A DNA stretch of 64,000 nucleotides from an uncultured Clostridia bacterium (GCA_934667105.1 CAKULG010000003.1:124001-188000); one strand, 5' to 3'. Shown: positions 1 through 8,540, counted from the stretch's first letter. Program-made: numbers and translations. The notes: generated by a model not told the origin, from the letters alone.

Positions 1-336
1 ATTTTGCACCAGGTGCGATTCGCCGTTTTCCGGATCGGTTACATAGTATTGGCTCAGATAATCCTGATAACCTTCAATATCTCGCAGCTTGATTTTCGCC
101 AGGTCCTCATCCTGCATTCGCCGAGGCTCCGTATCGGCGAAAAGGGGATTTTCGCTGACGAGATATTGGAAAAAAAGCCTGAAATCATAGGCGTAGGCGA
201 GGCGGGTCAAGGTGCTGGTGATTTGGGCGATGGAACGAAAAAAATCCGTGCAGACCATGGGCAATTCCTTTTCCAGCAGCCGCAGCCGTTCCAGCCGCTG
301 CGCGTCCATCTGCGTTTTATAGGGTGAATCGGCCAT
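1..336 (-). CDS. Tyrosine recombinase/integrase, N-terminal part (cut by window edge)
   Basis: The first 112 codons of a minus-strand gene whose 3' end lies outside the window. The translation starts MADSPYKTQMDAQ and contains LPMVCTDFFRSI, TRLAYAYDFRLFFQYL and IEGYQDYLSQYY. This is the pattern of the SAM-like core-binding domain of XerC/XerS-type tyrosine recombinases of Bacillota. The catalytic domain (Arg-His-Arg-Tyr) is not in the window, so activity cannot be judged. Two in-frame ATGs occur, at 342 and 336. GAGGA at 343-347 touches the first and sits about 7 nt before the second, so 336 is preferred. A sigma-A-like promoter (450-478) lies upstream and overlaps a perfect palindrome (476-515). 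It could be a housekeeping Xer-like protein or the integrase of an element extending left. Confidence 0.75.
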   Translation of the reverse strand, partial: MADSPYKTQMDAQRLERLRLLEKELPMVCTDFFRSIAQITSTLTRLAYAYDFRLFFQYLVSENPLFADTEPRRMQDEDLAKIKLRDIEGYQDYLSQYYVTDPENGESHLVQN

Positions 337-449
337 TTTCATTCCTCGATTTCTAAGATATAGCGCATGGCAGCGCGATGAGAAAACGCGTCCGCCAATA
401 AATAGAAAATTGAGCGGTTCCATCGCTTGGGAGCCCTGCATCCAGGAAT

Positions 450-478
450 AGCATACCGTAATTCGTTTGTTTTGTCAA
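450..478 (-). promoter_or_regulatory. Sigma-A-type promoter of the recombinase gene
   Basis: On the minus strand TTGACA (473-478), a 17-nt spacer and TATGCT (450-455). The -35 hexamer shares three bases with the left arm of the palindrome at 476-515. A protein bound to the palindrome would therefore compete with RNA polymerase. The leader to the ATG at 336 is about 100 nt. Confidence 0.65.
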
Positions 479-515
479 TACTATTCGTAAAAGTTTTCTT
501 TTACGAATAGTATTG
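476..515. repeat. Perfect inverted repeat, 18-bp arms, 4-nt loop
   Basis: The left arm CAATACTATTCGTAAAAG (476-493), loop TTTT and right arm 498-515 are exact reverse complements. There is no following T-run on either strand, so this is not a standard terminator. The inner part can also be read as 11-bp arms (TATTCGTAAAA and its complement) around a 6-bp centre, which is the geometry of a tyrosine-recombinase core site. It could equally be a repressor operator, because it overlaps the -35 box of the recombinase promoter. Confidence 0.85.
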
Positions 516-534
516 CTGATAGGGACAGGTAAGC

Positions 535-642
535 CTATTTCCGCAGCCTCCCCCGTTCGACAAGCACTTCCGCAACAAAACCGCCCGGCTCCGGTCTGAC
601 GGCAAAATATTTATTATTTCTTTTGCCTGGTATTTTTTCCAT
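535..642 (-). CDS. Possible small ORF, 35 aa, unknown
   Basis: An ATG at 642 opens a 35-codon frame (starts MEKIPGKRNNKYFAVRPEPG, ends RLRK, TAG at 535-537). Basic residues and Gly/Pro are frequent. There is no clear Shine-Dalgarno upstream, which argues against efficient translation. It lies just before the palindrome and the recombinase promoter on the same strand. It may be a small gene, the remnant of a larger one, or chance. I do not recognise it. Confidence 0.22.
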   Translation of the reverse strand: MEKIPGKRNNKYFAVRPEPGGFVAEVLVERGRLRK

Positions 643-754
643 TTTCTAAACGTTTTTGCCAAAATAATTCTGATATGTACGAAATTGTGCCAATAAAACG
701 TCTATATAGTAGGATGAAAAATGCTCATCGCTATGTATGAAAGGAAGAACGTTC

Positions 755-1648
755 ATGAGGCACGATTCGCATCAGGATTATCCCGGTTCGCTCCGCGTGA
801 GAAAAAGCCGTCTCTCCCCCGCGCGGTTTCTGCTGCTGGCGTTTGCCGGGCTTTTTCTGGCCGCATGGCTGCTTTTGCCGCTGTTTACCCCTGATGATAC
901 GAGCATTCCCCAAAACGCGCATGCTATTCCCATGCTGAACGAAAACCCCAAAGCGCAGAACGCGCGAACGCTTCTACCTTCCCCTGCGCAGACGGCGCGC
1001 AGCCTTGCCTCCGCCGGCGGCGCGCCTTCCGCCGCTCCTACGCATACAGCTGAAGAAACGCCCGCCGCCGTTTTGCTGGTAAACGCCCAGAACCCGCTTC
1101 CCGCCGACTATCGGCCGGAGGGCCTGGTGCTGCTCAACGAGATAGAAACCGAGCTGTTTTCGGTAAAAAATGCGGGTACCTATGCTTCGCGCACAGCATT
1201 GGAAGCGCTGACGCGCATGCTTCAAGCCGCCCATCAGGATGGGCTGAAAGCCTGGCAAATCAGCGAAGCGTATCGCTCGATTGCCGATCAGCAGAAAATC
1301 TGGGATGCAAAATATAAAAAATATCGGGAAGTGAACGGCCTGTCCGAGAAAAAGGCGCTTCAGGCCGTGGCGCGGCGGGTGGCTAAGCCGGGATGCAGCG
1401 AGCATCACACCGGCCTGGCGCTGGATATAACCGTTCCCGGCGAATCCTTCCGGCTGACCAAGCAGGCGAAATGGCTGGCGGCGCATTGCCATGAATACGG
1501 CTTTGTGATTCGATACACTGAAGAAAAGGAACGCATCACGGGCATCACGGCGGAGCCCTGGCATATTCGTTATGTGGGGCTTGAGGCGGCGGAAATCATG
1601 ACGCGGGAAAATCTCTGCCTGGAAGAATACGTTCAAAAGTATCAATAA
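755..1648 (+). CDS. D-alanyl-D-alanine carboxypeptidase, VanY/LAS family
   Basis: A zinc peptidase expected to trim the terminal D-Ala from peptidoglycan stem peptides. The zinc-site motif SEHHTGLALD (His217, Asp224) and EPWH (Glu267 catalytic, His270 zinc) fit the SxHxxGxAxD...ExxH signature of VanY/VanX-type enzymes. The N-terminus has basic residues and one hydrophobic segment (about residues 21-43), which suggests a membrane-anchored protein facing outward. A Ser/Thr/Ala/Pro-rich linker precedes the catalytic domain (about residue 115 on). The ATG at 755 is chosen over the in-frame 737 because AAGGAAG ends 7 nt before 755. No vancomycin-resistance partners are nearby, so a cell-wall maintenance role is more likely than resistance. 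Confidence 0.85.
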   Translation: MRHDSHQDYPGSLRVRKSRLSPARFLLLAFAGLFLAAWLLLPLFTPDDTSIPQNAHAIPMLNENPKAQNARTLLPSPAQTARSLASAGGAPSAAPTHTAEETPAAVLLVNAQNPLPADYRPEGLVLLNEIETELFSVKNAGTYASRTALEALTRMLQAAHQDGLKAWQISEAYRSIADQQKIWDAKYKKYREVNGLSEKKALQAVARRVAKPGCSEHHTGLALDITVPGESFRLTKQAKWLAAHCHEYGFVIRYTEEKERITGITAEPWHIRYVGLEAAEIMTRENLCLEEYVQKYQ

Positions 1649-1656
1649 CAAAAAAG

Positions 1657-1689
1657 GCGGGAAAGTCCGCTGATTTCCTTATTTCCCGC
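1657..1689 (-). terminator. Stem-loop terminator, probably for topB
   Basis: GCGGGAAA (1657-1664) pairs with TTTCCCGC (1682-1689). On the minus strand the stem is followed by C and six T's, as in an intrinsic terminator. It may also stop the convergent carboxypeptidase transcript, but the T-run is missing on the plus side. Confidence 0.6.
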
Positions 1690-1716
1690 TCTCCCATATG
1701 CTTTTATGAAAGAGAT

Positions 1717-1757
1717 GCATGGGAACATTCCTTGGCTATCAAAGAATGCTCCCATGC
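1717..1757. repeat. Palindromic repeat family copy 1
   Basis: An imperfect 41-bp palindrome: GCATGGGAACATTCCTTGG, short loop, CAAAGAATGCTCCCATGC. It lies directly 3' of topB and shares the TTCTTTG/CAAAGAA core and gene-end position with copies at 7895, 28509, 33256, 33520, 37811, 40971 and 52625. No T-run follows. Confidence 0.7.
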
Positions 1758-1763
1758 TAAGGT

Positions 1764-3902
1764 TCACTTTTTCTCATAGATAATAGGCACGGATACGCTG
1801 GGCGTCTGCGCGCCGCTCGGCACGAAGGAAATTCGTCCCTCCCGCAGCTGAATTTCCCCGCTGGAGCCGCGCACCGCACCCTTTTCCAAAATCAGCACGG
1901 CCAACTTGGCGTTCAGCGTGGGGCCGCCGCCCCGGGTTAGGCAATCCTTCCACAGGGTGAAGCGGCAGCCCTCCCGCCAGGCGGTGCAGCCGAAGGCCTT
2001 TTCGTTTTCCTGCACGGGCTTGCCGCACAAGGGGCATTTTGCGCCCTCCACCGTGCGCGTATTTTTGCTGCGGGCGCTTTTTCCCCTTCGGCGCATTTCC
2101 TCCGGGAATGTCGCTTCCGTTTTTGTGCTGCGGGCGTAATCAATCAGGAAATTGGTCAGGCCGCGAATGCCCTGCATGAAGCGCTCGGTATCTCGTTTTT
2201 CCCGGGCGATTTCATCCAGCGCCAGTTCCCAACGCCCCGTGGTTTCCGGGGAGGCGATTTCATCCGGCGCGATGCCGATTAAGGAAACGCCCTTCTCCGT
2301 GGCCGAAATGGCGCGCCCCTTTCGCGCGGCGTAGCCCACTTGAATCAGCCGCTCGATAATGGCCGCCCGAGTTGCGGGCGTGCCCAGGCCGGAGCCCTTC
2401 ATTTGCTCCCGCAGTTTTTCATCCTCCAATTCGCGGCCCGCATTTTCCATGGAGGCCAGCAGCGAGGCGTCCGTATGCGGCGCGGGGGGCTTGGTGGCGT
2501 CTTTTTTGATGGAGGCCTTCTGCACCTGCCGCTCCTCCCCCGCTTGCAGAGCGGGCAGCGCGTCCTCCTCCTTTTCATCGGAAGGGTAAACGGCTTTCCA
2601 GCCGTTATTCCGCACCACCCGGCCCGTGGATTTGAAGGCATGGCCCTCTGATTCGGTGACGACGCGAATCGCATCGTATTCATGGGCGGGATAAAAGGCG
2701 GCGATCGCCCGGCGGGCAATCATATCGAACAGCTTCGCCGCGTCGGGAGGCAGCTTATCCAGGGGCGCGGTTTGGGGCGTGGGGATGAGGGCGTGATGAT
2801 CGGATACCTTGGAATTATCAAAAATGCGCTTGGAAAAGGGCAGCTTTCCCCCTTCGCCCCAGGGAATATTTTTTACAAATTCCTGATAAGGCCCGGGCAG
2901 CTTTTGCAGCGTTTGCTTAGCCCGGGGCAGCATATCCATGGGCAGATAGCGGCTGTCCGTGCGGGGATAGGTGACGGCTTTCCATTTTTCATATAGCTCC
3001 TGAGCCAGCTTCAATGTTTTATCGGCGGTGAAGCCCAGCTTTCTGTTCGCATCCCTTTGCAAGGAGGTTAAATCGTACAGTTGGGGCGGCAGCTCCTTTT
3101 TGGGCTCTGCCGTCGCGCTTTTCACCCGGGCGGCTTTCCCGCGAACGGCCCGGGCGATTTTTTCCGCCGTTTCCTTATCGGAAATCCGGCTCGCCTTTTT
3201 TTCATCCTCGATTTTTTCATCGAACCACTGCCCGGAATAATCGCCGAAGCTGGCGGTGAGGGTGTAATATTCCTCGGGCTTAAAATTGGCGATTTCATGA
3301 AAGCGCTTTACCAGGATGGCCAGCGTGGGCGTTTGCACGCGGCCGATAGAAAGCAGCGCGCCAAAACGCAGGGTAAAGGCCCGACTGGCGTTCATCCCCA
3401 CCAGCCAATCCGCCTGGGCGCGGCACTGGGCGCTGCGATACAGCCCGTCGTAGGCCTGGGAGGGCTTCAAGGCGGAAAAGCCCTCCTTGATGGCCTCGTC
3501 CGTCATGGAGGAAATCCACAGCCGCTCCACCGGCTTTTTGCATTTCGCCTGGTTATAAATCAAGCGGAAGATCAATTCGCCCTCCCGCCCCGCGTCCGTG
3601 GCGCAGATCAGCCCTTCCGTTTCCGGGCTGTTTATCAGCTTTTTAATCACGGAAAACTGCGATTTTGTTTTGCTGATTACCTTGGTGGGAATTTCAGAAG
3701 GTAAAATGGGCAAATCATCCATGCGCCATTTTTTATATTTTTCGTCGATTTCATCCGGCTCGCACAGGGTGACAAGATGGCCCACCGCCCAGGTGACGAT
3801 ATACCGTTCGCCCCGGAGGAAGCCCTCTCCCCTTTCGCCGCATTTTAACACGCGGGCAATATCGCGCCCCACGCTGGGCTTCTCCGCCACAATTACGATC
3901 AT
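1764..3902 (-). CDS. topB: DNA topoisomerase III (type IA)
   Basis: Relaxes and decatenates DNA through a transient 5'-phosphotyrosine link. The 712-aa protein opens with the TOPRIM domain (IVAEKPSVGRDIA, ATDAGREGELIF near residue 103). It carries GRVQTPTLAIL, with the catalytic tyrosine in TYPRTDSRYL (Tyr312). A C4 zinc ribbon (CPLCGKP...GCTAWREGC, about 623-646) and a short basic tail end the protein. Length and domain order are normal for chromosomal TopB of Bacillota. A similar enzyme is also carried by conjugative elements, but no conjugation genes are nearby. The stop is followed by palindrome copy 1 and then a terminator-like hairpin. Confidence 0.95.
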   Translation of the reverse strand: MIVIVAEKPSVGRDIARVLKCGERGEGFLRGERYIVTWAVGHLVTLCEPDEIDEKYKKWRMDDLPILPSEIPTKVISKTKSQFSVIKKLINSPETEGLICATDAGREGELIFRLIYNQAKCKKPVERLWISSMTDEAIKEGFSALKPSQAYDGLYRSAQCRAQADWLVGMNASRAFTLRFGALLSIGRVQTPTLAILVKRFHEIANFKPEEYYTLTASFGDYSGQWFDEKIEDEKKASRISDKETAEKIARAVRGKAARVKSATAEPKKELPPQLYDLTSLQRDANRKLGFTADKTLKLAQELYEKWKAVTYPRTDSRYLPMDMLPRAKQTLQKLPGPYQEFVKNIPWGEGGKLPFSKRIFDNSKVSDHHALIPTPQTAPLDKLPPDAAKLFDMIARRAIAAFYPAHEYDAIRVVTESEGHAFKSTGRVVRNNGWKAVYPSDEKEEDALPALQAGEERQVQKASIKKDATKPPAPHTDASLLASMENAGRELEDEKLREQMKGSGLGTPATRAAIIERLIQVGYAARKGRAISATEKGVSLIGIAPDEIASPETTGRWELALDEIAREKRDTERFMQGIRGLTNFLIDYARSTKTEATFPEEMRRRGKSARSKNTRTVEGAKCPLCGKPVQENEKAFGCTAWREGCRFTLWKDCLTRGGGPTLNAKLAVLILEKGAVRGSSGEIQLREGRISFVPSGAQTPSVSVPIIYEKK

Positions 3903-4024
3903 GCCGTCCTTCCTCGCTTTCCGTTTCTATCATACCATAAACCGGCAGAAAAGAAAAGATCGGGAAAGCGGCGCGGTTTTCGAAAAAATGGCGCGTTTTC
4001 CAGGCATTGGCGCGGGCTAGGGCA

Positions 4025-4053
4025 TGGACAAAACCCCCGGAATATGATACACT
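4025..4053 (+). promoter_or_regulatory. Probable promoter of the SpoIID/SH3b gene
   Basis: TGGACA (4025-4030), a 17-nt spacer and TACACT (4048-4053) lie about 50 nt before the start codon at 4102. The -35 is one base from TTGACA. Confidence 0.45.
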
Positions 4054-4101
4054 GCCATTGGTTACGAAAGTATTACGGCGATACGGGAGAGGTGCGACCG
4101 A

Positions 4102-7047
4102 ATGAAGGGGAAAAATAGGCCCAAGAGCGTTTTGATTTTCTTATGCTGCGCCGCTTTATTGCTGGGAAGCGTTTCGGGCGCTTGGGCGGAGGGGGCGCTT
4201 CTTTCCGCGCCGCTTTCCGCCGGAAATACGCAAAGCGGCATGGTGCGGGTGTGCTTAAGCTCACTGGGAAATCCCTCGCTTTTGCAATTGACGGTACAGG
4301 GGGTCTATTCCGTGAACGGCTCTGCAAGCCGCGTTCTTTCCAGCGGCGCTTCGGCCACCGTGCGCTTTAATTCCACCACCGGCAAGCTGACCCTGACCGC
4401 CGGGGGAACAACCACCGATATGGGGGGCGGCTTTCAGCTGCGCCGTCATCAGAGCAGCGTCGAGAGCGGCATAAAAATCGCTCAGGGCCGGGTTTCGAAA
4501 AATCTTTACCCGGCGGATTTCACCTTTACCGTCCGCTCGGGTTCCAGCGGATACAAGCTGTATACCGTCGCCTCCGTTTTTATCGAGGATTATCTTTACG
4601 GCGTGCTGCCCTATGAAATGGGCAATTCCTCCGGTCTGGAAGCGCTGAAGGCCCAGGCGGTAGCCGCGCGCACCTATACCATGCGCGCCATGAGCGCAGG
4701 GGCTTCCCGGCTGTACGACGTGGTGGACACCACATCCGACCAGGTGTATTCCGGCACCCCCTCGGGCAACGCCAATTGCCGCGCCGCCGTGGACGCGACC
4801 AAGGGAATCGTGCTGAAAAACGGCGACGCTTTTACCGCCACCTATTACACCGCCTCCAACGGCGGCCAGACCGAATCCATCAAAAATGCCTGGGGCTCCA
4901 ATTCTTACAGCTATTTGCAGGTGAAGGATGATCCATATGATTTGAATAACCCGGATTCCCGCAAGAAATCCTTTTTTGTTCGCGCCTCCGGAACCCAGGA
5001 TAACGCGAAGCTAGCTTCTCTGCTTTCCCAGAAGGCGGCGGCCGCCTTTGGCAGCGGCGCGAAGGTGACGGGCGTAACCCAGGTTTACGCGCATACGCCC
5101 AAATATCCTGAGCCCAGCCGCCTTTACACCAAGCTCACCTTCCAGGTTGATTACACCCAGGGCGGACAGACGGGCCAGGGCGCGCTGACCTTTGATATTT
5201 TCAGCGAGTTGGAAACGCCTCTGGGCATGAGCATTAACGGCGGCGCGAACGAATTATGGTCGGTGGAGCAGGCCGTGGGCGGCTACCGGGTGTACGCCCG
5301 GCGCTATGGCCACGGCCTGGGCATGAGCCAGCGCGGCGCAATGTATATGGCGCAGTTGGGTTATACCTACGATCAAATTCTCGCCTTTTATTTTGAGGGC
5401 TGCACCCGGGTGCAGTACACCTTTACCCGTACCATTCTAAGCGCCCCCTCCGGCGGCGGAAGCCAGGAAGAAACTGTCGCCGAAACGCCCGCCCCCATCG
5501 ATCCCCCTCAAACCACCGTTACGCCGGGGGGCGATTCCGCCCTGCAGGCCCGGGTAACGACGGCGCAGGGATCGCTGAATCTGCGCCTCTCCCCCGCCAC
5601 AAACGCCCGCGTGCTCTGCACCATCCCGCAATACATGGTGATCGCACTGACGGCCCATGGCGAAACATGGAGCAAAACGAGCTACAACGGGCATACGGGC
5701 TACGTGATGACCAAGTTCCTGACGCTGCTTTCCGCCCCAACTGCCACGGAAACTCCCGCGCCCACTGGCGCGCCCGATCAGCCCGCCGCGCCCCGCTACG
5801 CCCGGGTGACGACGCGGCAGGGTTCGCTGAATCTGCGGGCCACCCAGGGCGGCCGTGTGCTGCGGACAATCCCGCAGAACGAGCTGGTGCTTCTTGAGGA
5901 GGAAGGAAGCGTTTGGTGCAAGGTAACTTACGGCGGCTACACGGGCTTTGTGATGCGGGAATTTTTAACGCTGCTGGACGCGCAGCCGGCGCAATCCCCC
6001 CTGCCCAGCGCTTCGCCTACGCCCGGCCAAGGCGCGCTGCGCTACGCCCGGGTCACCACGGTGCAGGGCTCGCTGAATCTGCGCGCCGCGCCGCAGAAAA
6101 ACGCCGACGTGCTGCGCACCATCCCGCAATACGCTGAAATTGAAATTACCCAGTATGGCGCCGTCTGGTGTAAAACCAGCTATGGCGGCACGGCGGGCTA
6201 TGTGATGACCAGCTTTTTAACCTTTATCGCTCAGCCCTCCGGCCCGGCGGAAACGCCCGCGCCCACTGGTGCGCCACCCAGCGCGGCGGGCAGCCCCGCC
6301 CAGGTGCAGGCGCCCTTGGGCGTGGTTTCCCTGCGCTCCCTCCCCCAGGCGGACGGGCCCGTGCTGATGGGCATCGCCCACCAAGAATACGTGATGCTGC
6401 TGCAATATGGGGAAAGCTGGTGCTATGTGGTTTATAACGGCGCATACGGCTATTTGCCCACCGCCTCGCTGACGCTGACGGGCGGCGTGCCCAATCCCAC
6501 CGCCGCCCCCGTCCCCACGGCGCAGCCCGGCCTTCTTTCCCAGCAGGCGCGGGTGACGACACAGAGCGGTTCGCTGAATCTGCGGGCGGCTGCCCGGAAA
6601 AATGCAACCGTGCTGCGCACCATTCCGCAGTATGCACTTGTGACCGTGGAGGAGCGCGGGAACGCCTGGTGCCGCATCGTCTATGCCGGAACAGGCGGCT
6701 ATGTGATGACGCAGTTCTTAACCTTCCTATCGTCGGAAGAGAGCGCTTCCCCAACGGCCACTCCCGCCCCTGCCGCCACTCAGCCGCCGCGCCAGTCCAG
6801 CCAACAGGAATTGGACGCGCAACGCGACGCAACCCTGCAGGCGCTGCCCGCCGCCATCCTGGGACGCGCCATGCCGCCGGAGGGAAGCGTGCTCTTCCTC
6901 CGGGCGGGCTGCGCCGAAGGGGCCAGCATAACGGCCCAGATTTCCCGGCTGGATTATGTAATTATCACCGCCACGGGCAATACCTGGTGCGCCGTTGAAT
7001 ACGAGGGCCGCAGCGGCTATTGCCTGCGCGCGCAATTGGAGTTTTGA
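4102..7047 (+). CDS. Secreted SpoIID/LytB-domain protein with six SH3b repeats
   Basis: A 981-aa exported protein. Residues 1-29 are a signal peptide ending SGAWA. Residues about 150-440 form a SpoIID domain: IEDYLYGVLPYEMG with the conserved Glu172, LKAQAVAARTYTM, and GHGLGMSQRGA near 403. In SpoIID this fold is a lytic transglycosylase acting on denuded glycan. After that come six SH3b-type repeats joined by Pro/Thr/Ala-rich linkers. Four have nearly the same core (ARVTT-GSLNLR...YVM-FLT); the fourth and sixth have diverged. SH3b modules usually bind the wall. It is far longer than sporulation SpoIID (about 340 aa), so a vegetative wall enzyme or amidase enhancer is more likely than the sporulation protein. 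A GGGAGAGG Shine-Dalgarno supports the start. The next gene begins 5 nt after the stop. Confidence 0.85.
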   Translation: MKGKNRPKSVLIFLCCAALLLGSVSGAWAEGALLSAPLSAGNTQSGMVRVCLSSLGNPSLLQLTVQGVYSVNGSASRVLSSGASATVRFNSTTGKLTLTAGGTTTDMGGGFQLRRHQSSVESGIKIAQGRVSKNLYPADFTFTVRSGSSGYKLYTVASVFIEDYLYGVLPYEMGNSSGLEALKAQAVAARTYTMRAMSAGASRLYDVVDTTSDQVYSGTPSGNANCRAAVDATKGIVLKNGDAFTATYYTASNGGQTESIKNAWGSNSYSYLQVKDDPYDLNNPDSRKKSFFVRASGTQDNAKLASLLSQKAAAAFGSGAKVTGVTQVYAHTPKYPEPSRLYTKLTFQVDYTQGGQTGQGALTFDIFSELETPLGMSINGGANELWSVEQAVGGYRVYARRYGHGLGMSQRGAMYMAQLGYTYDQILAFYFEGCTRVQYTFTRTILSAPSGGGSQEETVAETPAPIDPPQTTVTPGGDSALQARVTTAQGSLNLRLSPATNARVLCTIPQYMVIALTAHGETWSKTSYNGHTGYVMTKFLTLLSAPTATETPAPTGAPDQPAAPRYARVTTRQGSLNLRATQGGRVLRTIPQNELVLLEEEGSVWCKVTYGGYTGFVMREFLTLLDAQPAQSPLPSASPTPGQGALRYARVTTVQGSLNLRAAPQKNADVLRTIPQYAEIEITQYGAVWCKTSYGGTAGYVMTSFLTFIAQPSGPAETPAPTGAPPSAAGSPAQVQAPLGVVSLRSLPQADGPVLMGIAHQEYVMLLQYGESWCYVVYNGAYGYLPTASLTLTGGVPNPTAAPVPTAQPGLLSQQARVTTQSGSLNLRAAARKNATVLRTIPQYALVTVEERGNAWCRIVYAGTGGYVMTQFLTFLSSEESASPTATPAPAATQPPRQSSQQELDAQRDATLQALPAAILGRAMPPEGSVLFLRAGCAEGASITAQISRLDYVIITATGNTWCAVEYEGRSGYCLRAQLEF

Positions 7048-7052
7048 AGGCC

Positions 7053-7802
7053 ATGACGGAAATAAACCCGCCGCTTCTTGCGGATGAACGAATCGACGAT
7101 CTGCAATTCAAGGGCCTGTGTATCATTCAATCGCCCCGCGCCTTTCGTTTTAGCATGGATTCCGTGCTGCTGGCGGATTTTGCAAAGGCGCGCCCGGGCA
7201 TGCGCGTTTGCGATTTGGGCACGGGAACGGGCATCCTCCCCCTGCTTTTGCTGGGCCGGGCGGAGCGCATTACCTGCGACGCGCTGGAATTGCAGCCCGA
7301 CGCGGCGGAGCGGGCGGAAAGAACGATGCGCCTCAACGGGGTGGAGGATTCCATTCGCGTTTTATGCCAGGACCTTCGCCAAGTTCGCCAGGCGCTCCCC
7401 CACGCAGCCTATGATCTGGTGATCTGCAATCCGCCCTACAGCGCCGCGCCTGCCTCCTTGCCCAGCCCCAATCCCGCCCTTTGTGCTGCCCGGCAGGAGG
7501 CGGCCTGCACGCTGCCAGATGTGGCCGCAGCCGCCGCGTGGCTGCTGAAGGGCCGCGGGCGCTTTGTGTTTATGCTTCCCGCGGCCCGGCTTTCGGATAT
7601 TTATTCCGTGCTTCCGCGCTTCCGCCTGGAGCCAAAGCGTATTCGCTTTGTTCACAGCATGGCGGAAAGGCCTGCCCGCCTCGTTTTGATGGAGGCGCAG
7701 ATGGAGGTACGCCCCGGCGTGCAGATTGAGCCGCCGCTGATCGTACATCATCCCGACGGCAGCGATACAGAGGAACTGCGGCGAATATATCATCGCGCAT
7801 AG
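7053..7802 (+). CDS. TrmN6-like SAM-dependent methyltransferase
   Basis: A class I methyltransferase of the tRNA1(Val)(adenine-37-N6)-methyltransferase family, expected to modify tRNA with S-adenosylmethionine. Seen: the start QFKGLCIIQSPRAFRFSMDSVLLADF typical of the family, the SAM loop CDLGTGTGILPLLLL (about residues 52-66) and NPPY (about 127-130), the catalytic motif of amino-methyltransferases. Length is 249 aa. The ATG at 7053 is 5 nt after the previous stop, and GAAGG lies only 2 nt upstream, so translation may be coupled. An earlier in-frame ATG at 7020 would lie inside the SpoIID gene and is rejected. In related bacteria this gene often sits beside rsmI (yabC), which is not the case here. 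Confidence 0.8.
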   Translation: MTEINPPLLADERIDDLQFKGLCIIQSPRAFRFSMDSVLLADFAKARPGMRVCDLGTGTGILPLLLLGRAERITCDALELQPDAAERAERTMRLNGVEDSIRVLCQDLRQVRQALPHAAYDLVICNPPYSAAPASLPSPNPALCAARQEAACTLPDVAAAAAWLLKGRGRFVFMLPAARLSDIYSVLPRFRLEPKRIRFVHSMAERPARLVLMEAQMEVRPGVQIEPPLIVHHPDGSDTEELRRIYHRA

Positions 7803-7894
7803 CCTTTGGAATGCCCGCCTTGTCTTCCGGCGAAGCGGCAAAATGATTTTCTGCTTTCAAGCCCATAGCCAATCGGCTTCCCCGGAAAATGACA

Positions 7895-7934
7895 CGAGGG
7901 AATCGCTCTTTGACTGCAAAGAACGATTCCCTCG
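7895..7934. repeat. Palindromic repeat family copy 2
   Basis: CGAGGGAATCGCTCTTTG, loop ACTG, then CAAAGAACGATTCCCTCG: 18-bp arms with one mismatch. It lies between the convergent 3' ends of the TrmN6-like and fucU genes. AT-rich DNA but no clear T-run follows on the plus side. Confidence 0.75.
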
Positions 7935-7961
7935 CGATATAATTTAATTTCTTCGGCGCTA

Positions 7962-8393
7962 TCAGCCGTTTTTGCCGATAACGCCCTTTTTGAGAATCAC
8001 ATTGGCGTACAGTGCCGTTTCCCCCGTCTGCACCACGGCGAAGGCTTCCCGGGCGCGGTCATAATAGGCAAAGCGTTCATTGTATTCCACCGCCGTGCCC
8101 GGAGCGTGACGCTCCACCACCGCCTGAATCTCTTCCCAAATGGGCGGCTGGGGATCGCCGGGAACGGTCTGCATCAGCACGACGGGGGCCTTTACATAGG
8201 TGTCCAGCGGCAGCAGGCGCAGCACCGCGTCCAGCATATCCGGGATGGATACGCCGTCGCAGCGTACGACGCGCTTGCCGTTGGCGGCGGCGGGGAAGTT
8301 CGCGTCGCTGAGGACGATTTCGTCGCCATGGCCCATTTCAGCCAGAATTTTCAGCAGTTCAGGGGGAATCAGCGGGGAGATTCCTTTCAGCAT
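7962..8393 (-). CDS. fucU: RbsD/FucU family sugar mutarotase, probably L-fucose mutarotase
   Basis: Interconverts sugar anomers, in this branch probably alpha- and beta-L-fucose. At 143 aa it has the family length. Seen: MLKGISPLIPPELLKILAEMGHGDEIVLSDANFP, whose GHGD is a conserved active-site motif, and the C-terminal NERFAYYDRAREAFAVVQTGE...ANVILKKGV typical of FucU rather than RbsD. AAAGGAGG lies 8 nt before the ATG. It stands alone: no fucose isomerase, kinase or ABC genes adjoin, though a GH106-like hydrolase follows beyond the RlmL-like gene. The sugar is inferred from similarity, and ribose cannot be excluded. Confidence 0.8.
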   Translation of the reverse strand: MLKGISPLIPPELLKILAEMGHGDEIVLSDANFPAAANGKRVVRCDGVSIPDMLDAVLRLLPLDTYVKAPVVLMQTVPGDPQPPIWEEIQAVVERHAPGTAVEYNERFAYYDRAREAFAVVQTGETALYANVILKKGVIGKNG

Positions 8394-8490
8394 TGAAAAT
8401 GCCTCCTTTTGCGATTTTGTTTTTTAATTCCATGCGCCGACCGGATTTCCTGCCTGCGGCGCATTTTTTTGTTTTTCGTCCTCGTCCGTC

Positions 8491-8519
8491 TTGTCAGGGC
8501 GTTTTCTGGCTGGTATAAT
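8491..8519 (+). promoter_or_regulatory. Promoter of the RlmL-like gene
   Basis: TTGTCA (8491-8496), a 17-nt spacer and TATAAT (8514-8519), 21 nt before the start codon at 8541. Confidence 0.75.
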
Positions 8520-8540
8520 CAGGCGAAGGAGTTGAACGGT

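Larger units (their letters stand above)
337..754. other. 418-bp intergenic region between divergent genes
   Basis: It holds the recombinase promoter, the palindrome and the doubtful 35-aa ORF. The rest (about 645-754) is AT-rich and probably contains the promoter of the VanY-like gene. TTGTGC near 685 and TATATAGT near 706 are candidate elements, but their spacing is poor. No RNA gene or riboswitch is recognised. Confidence 0.5.

Noticed and set aside
755..1648. VanY-like protein as a vancomycin-resistance gene
   Set aside because: No vanHAX, vanRS or vanZ genes are near; such carboxypeptidases are ordinary wall enzymes in Bacillota.
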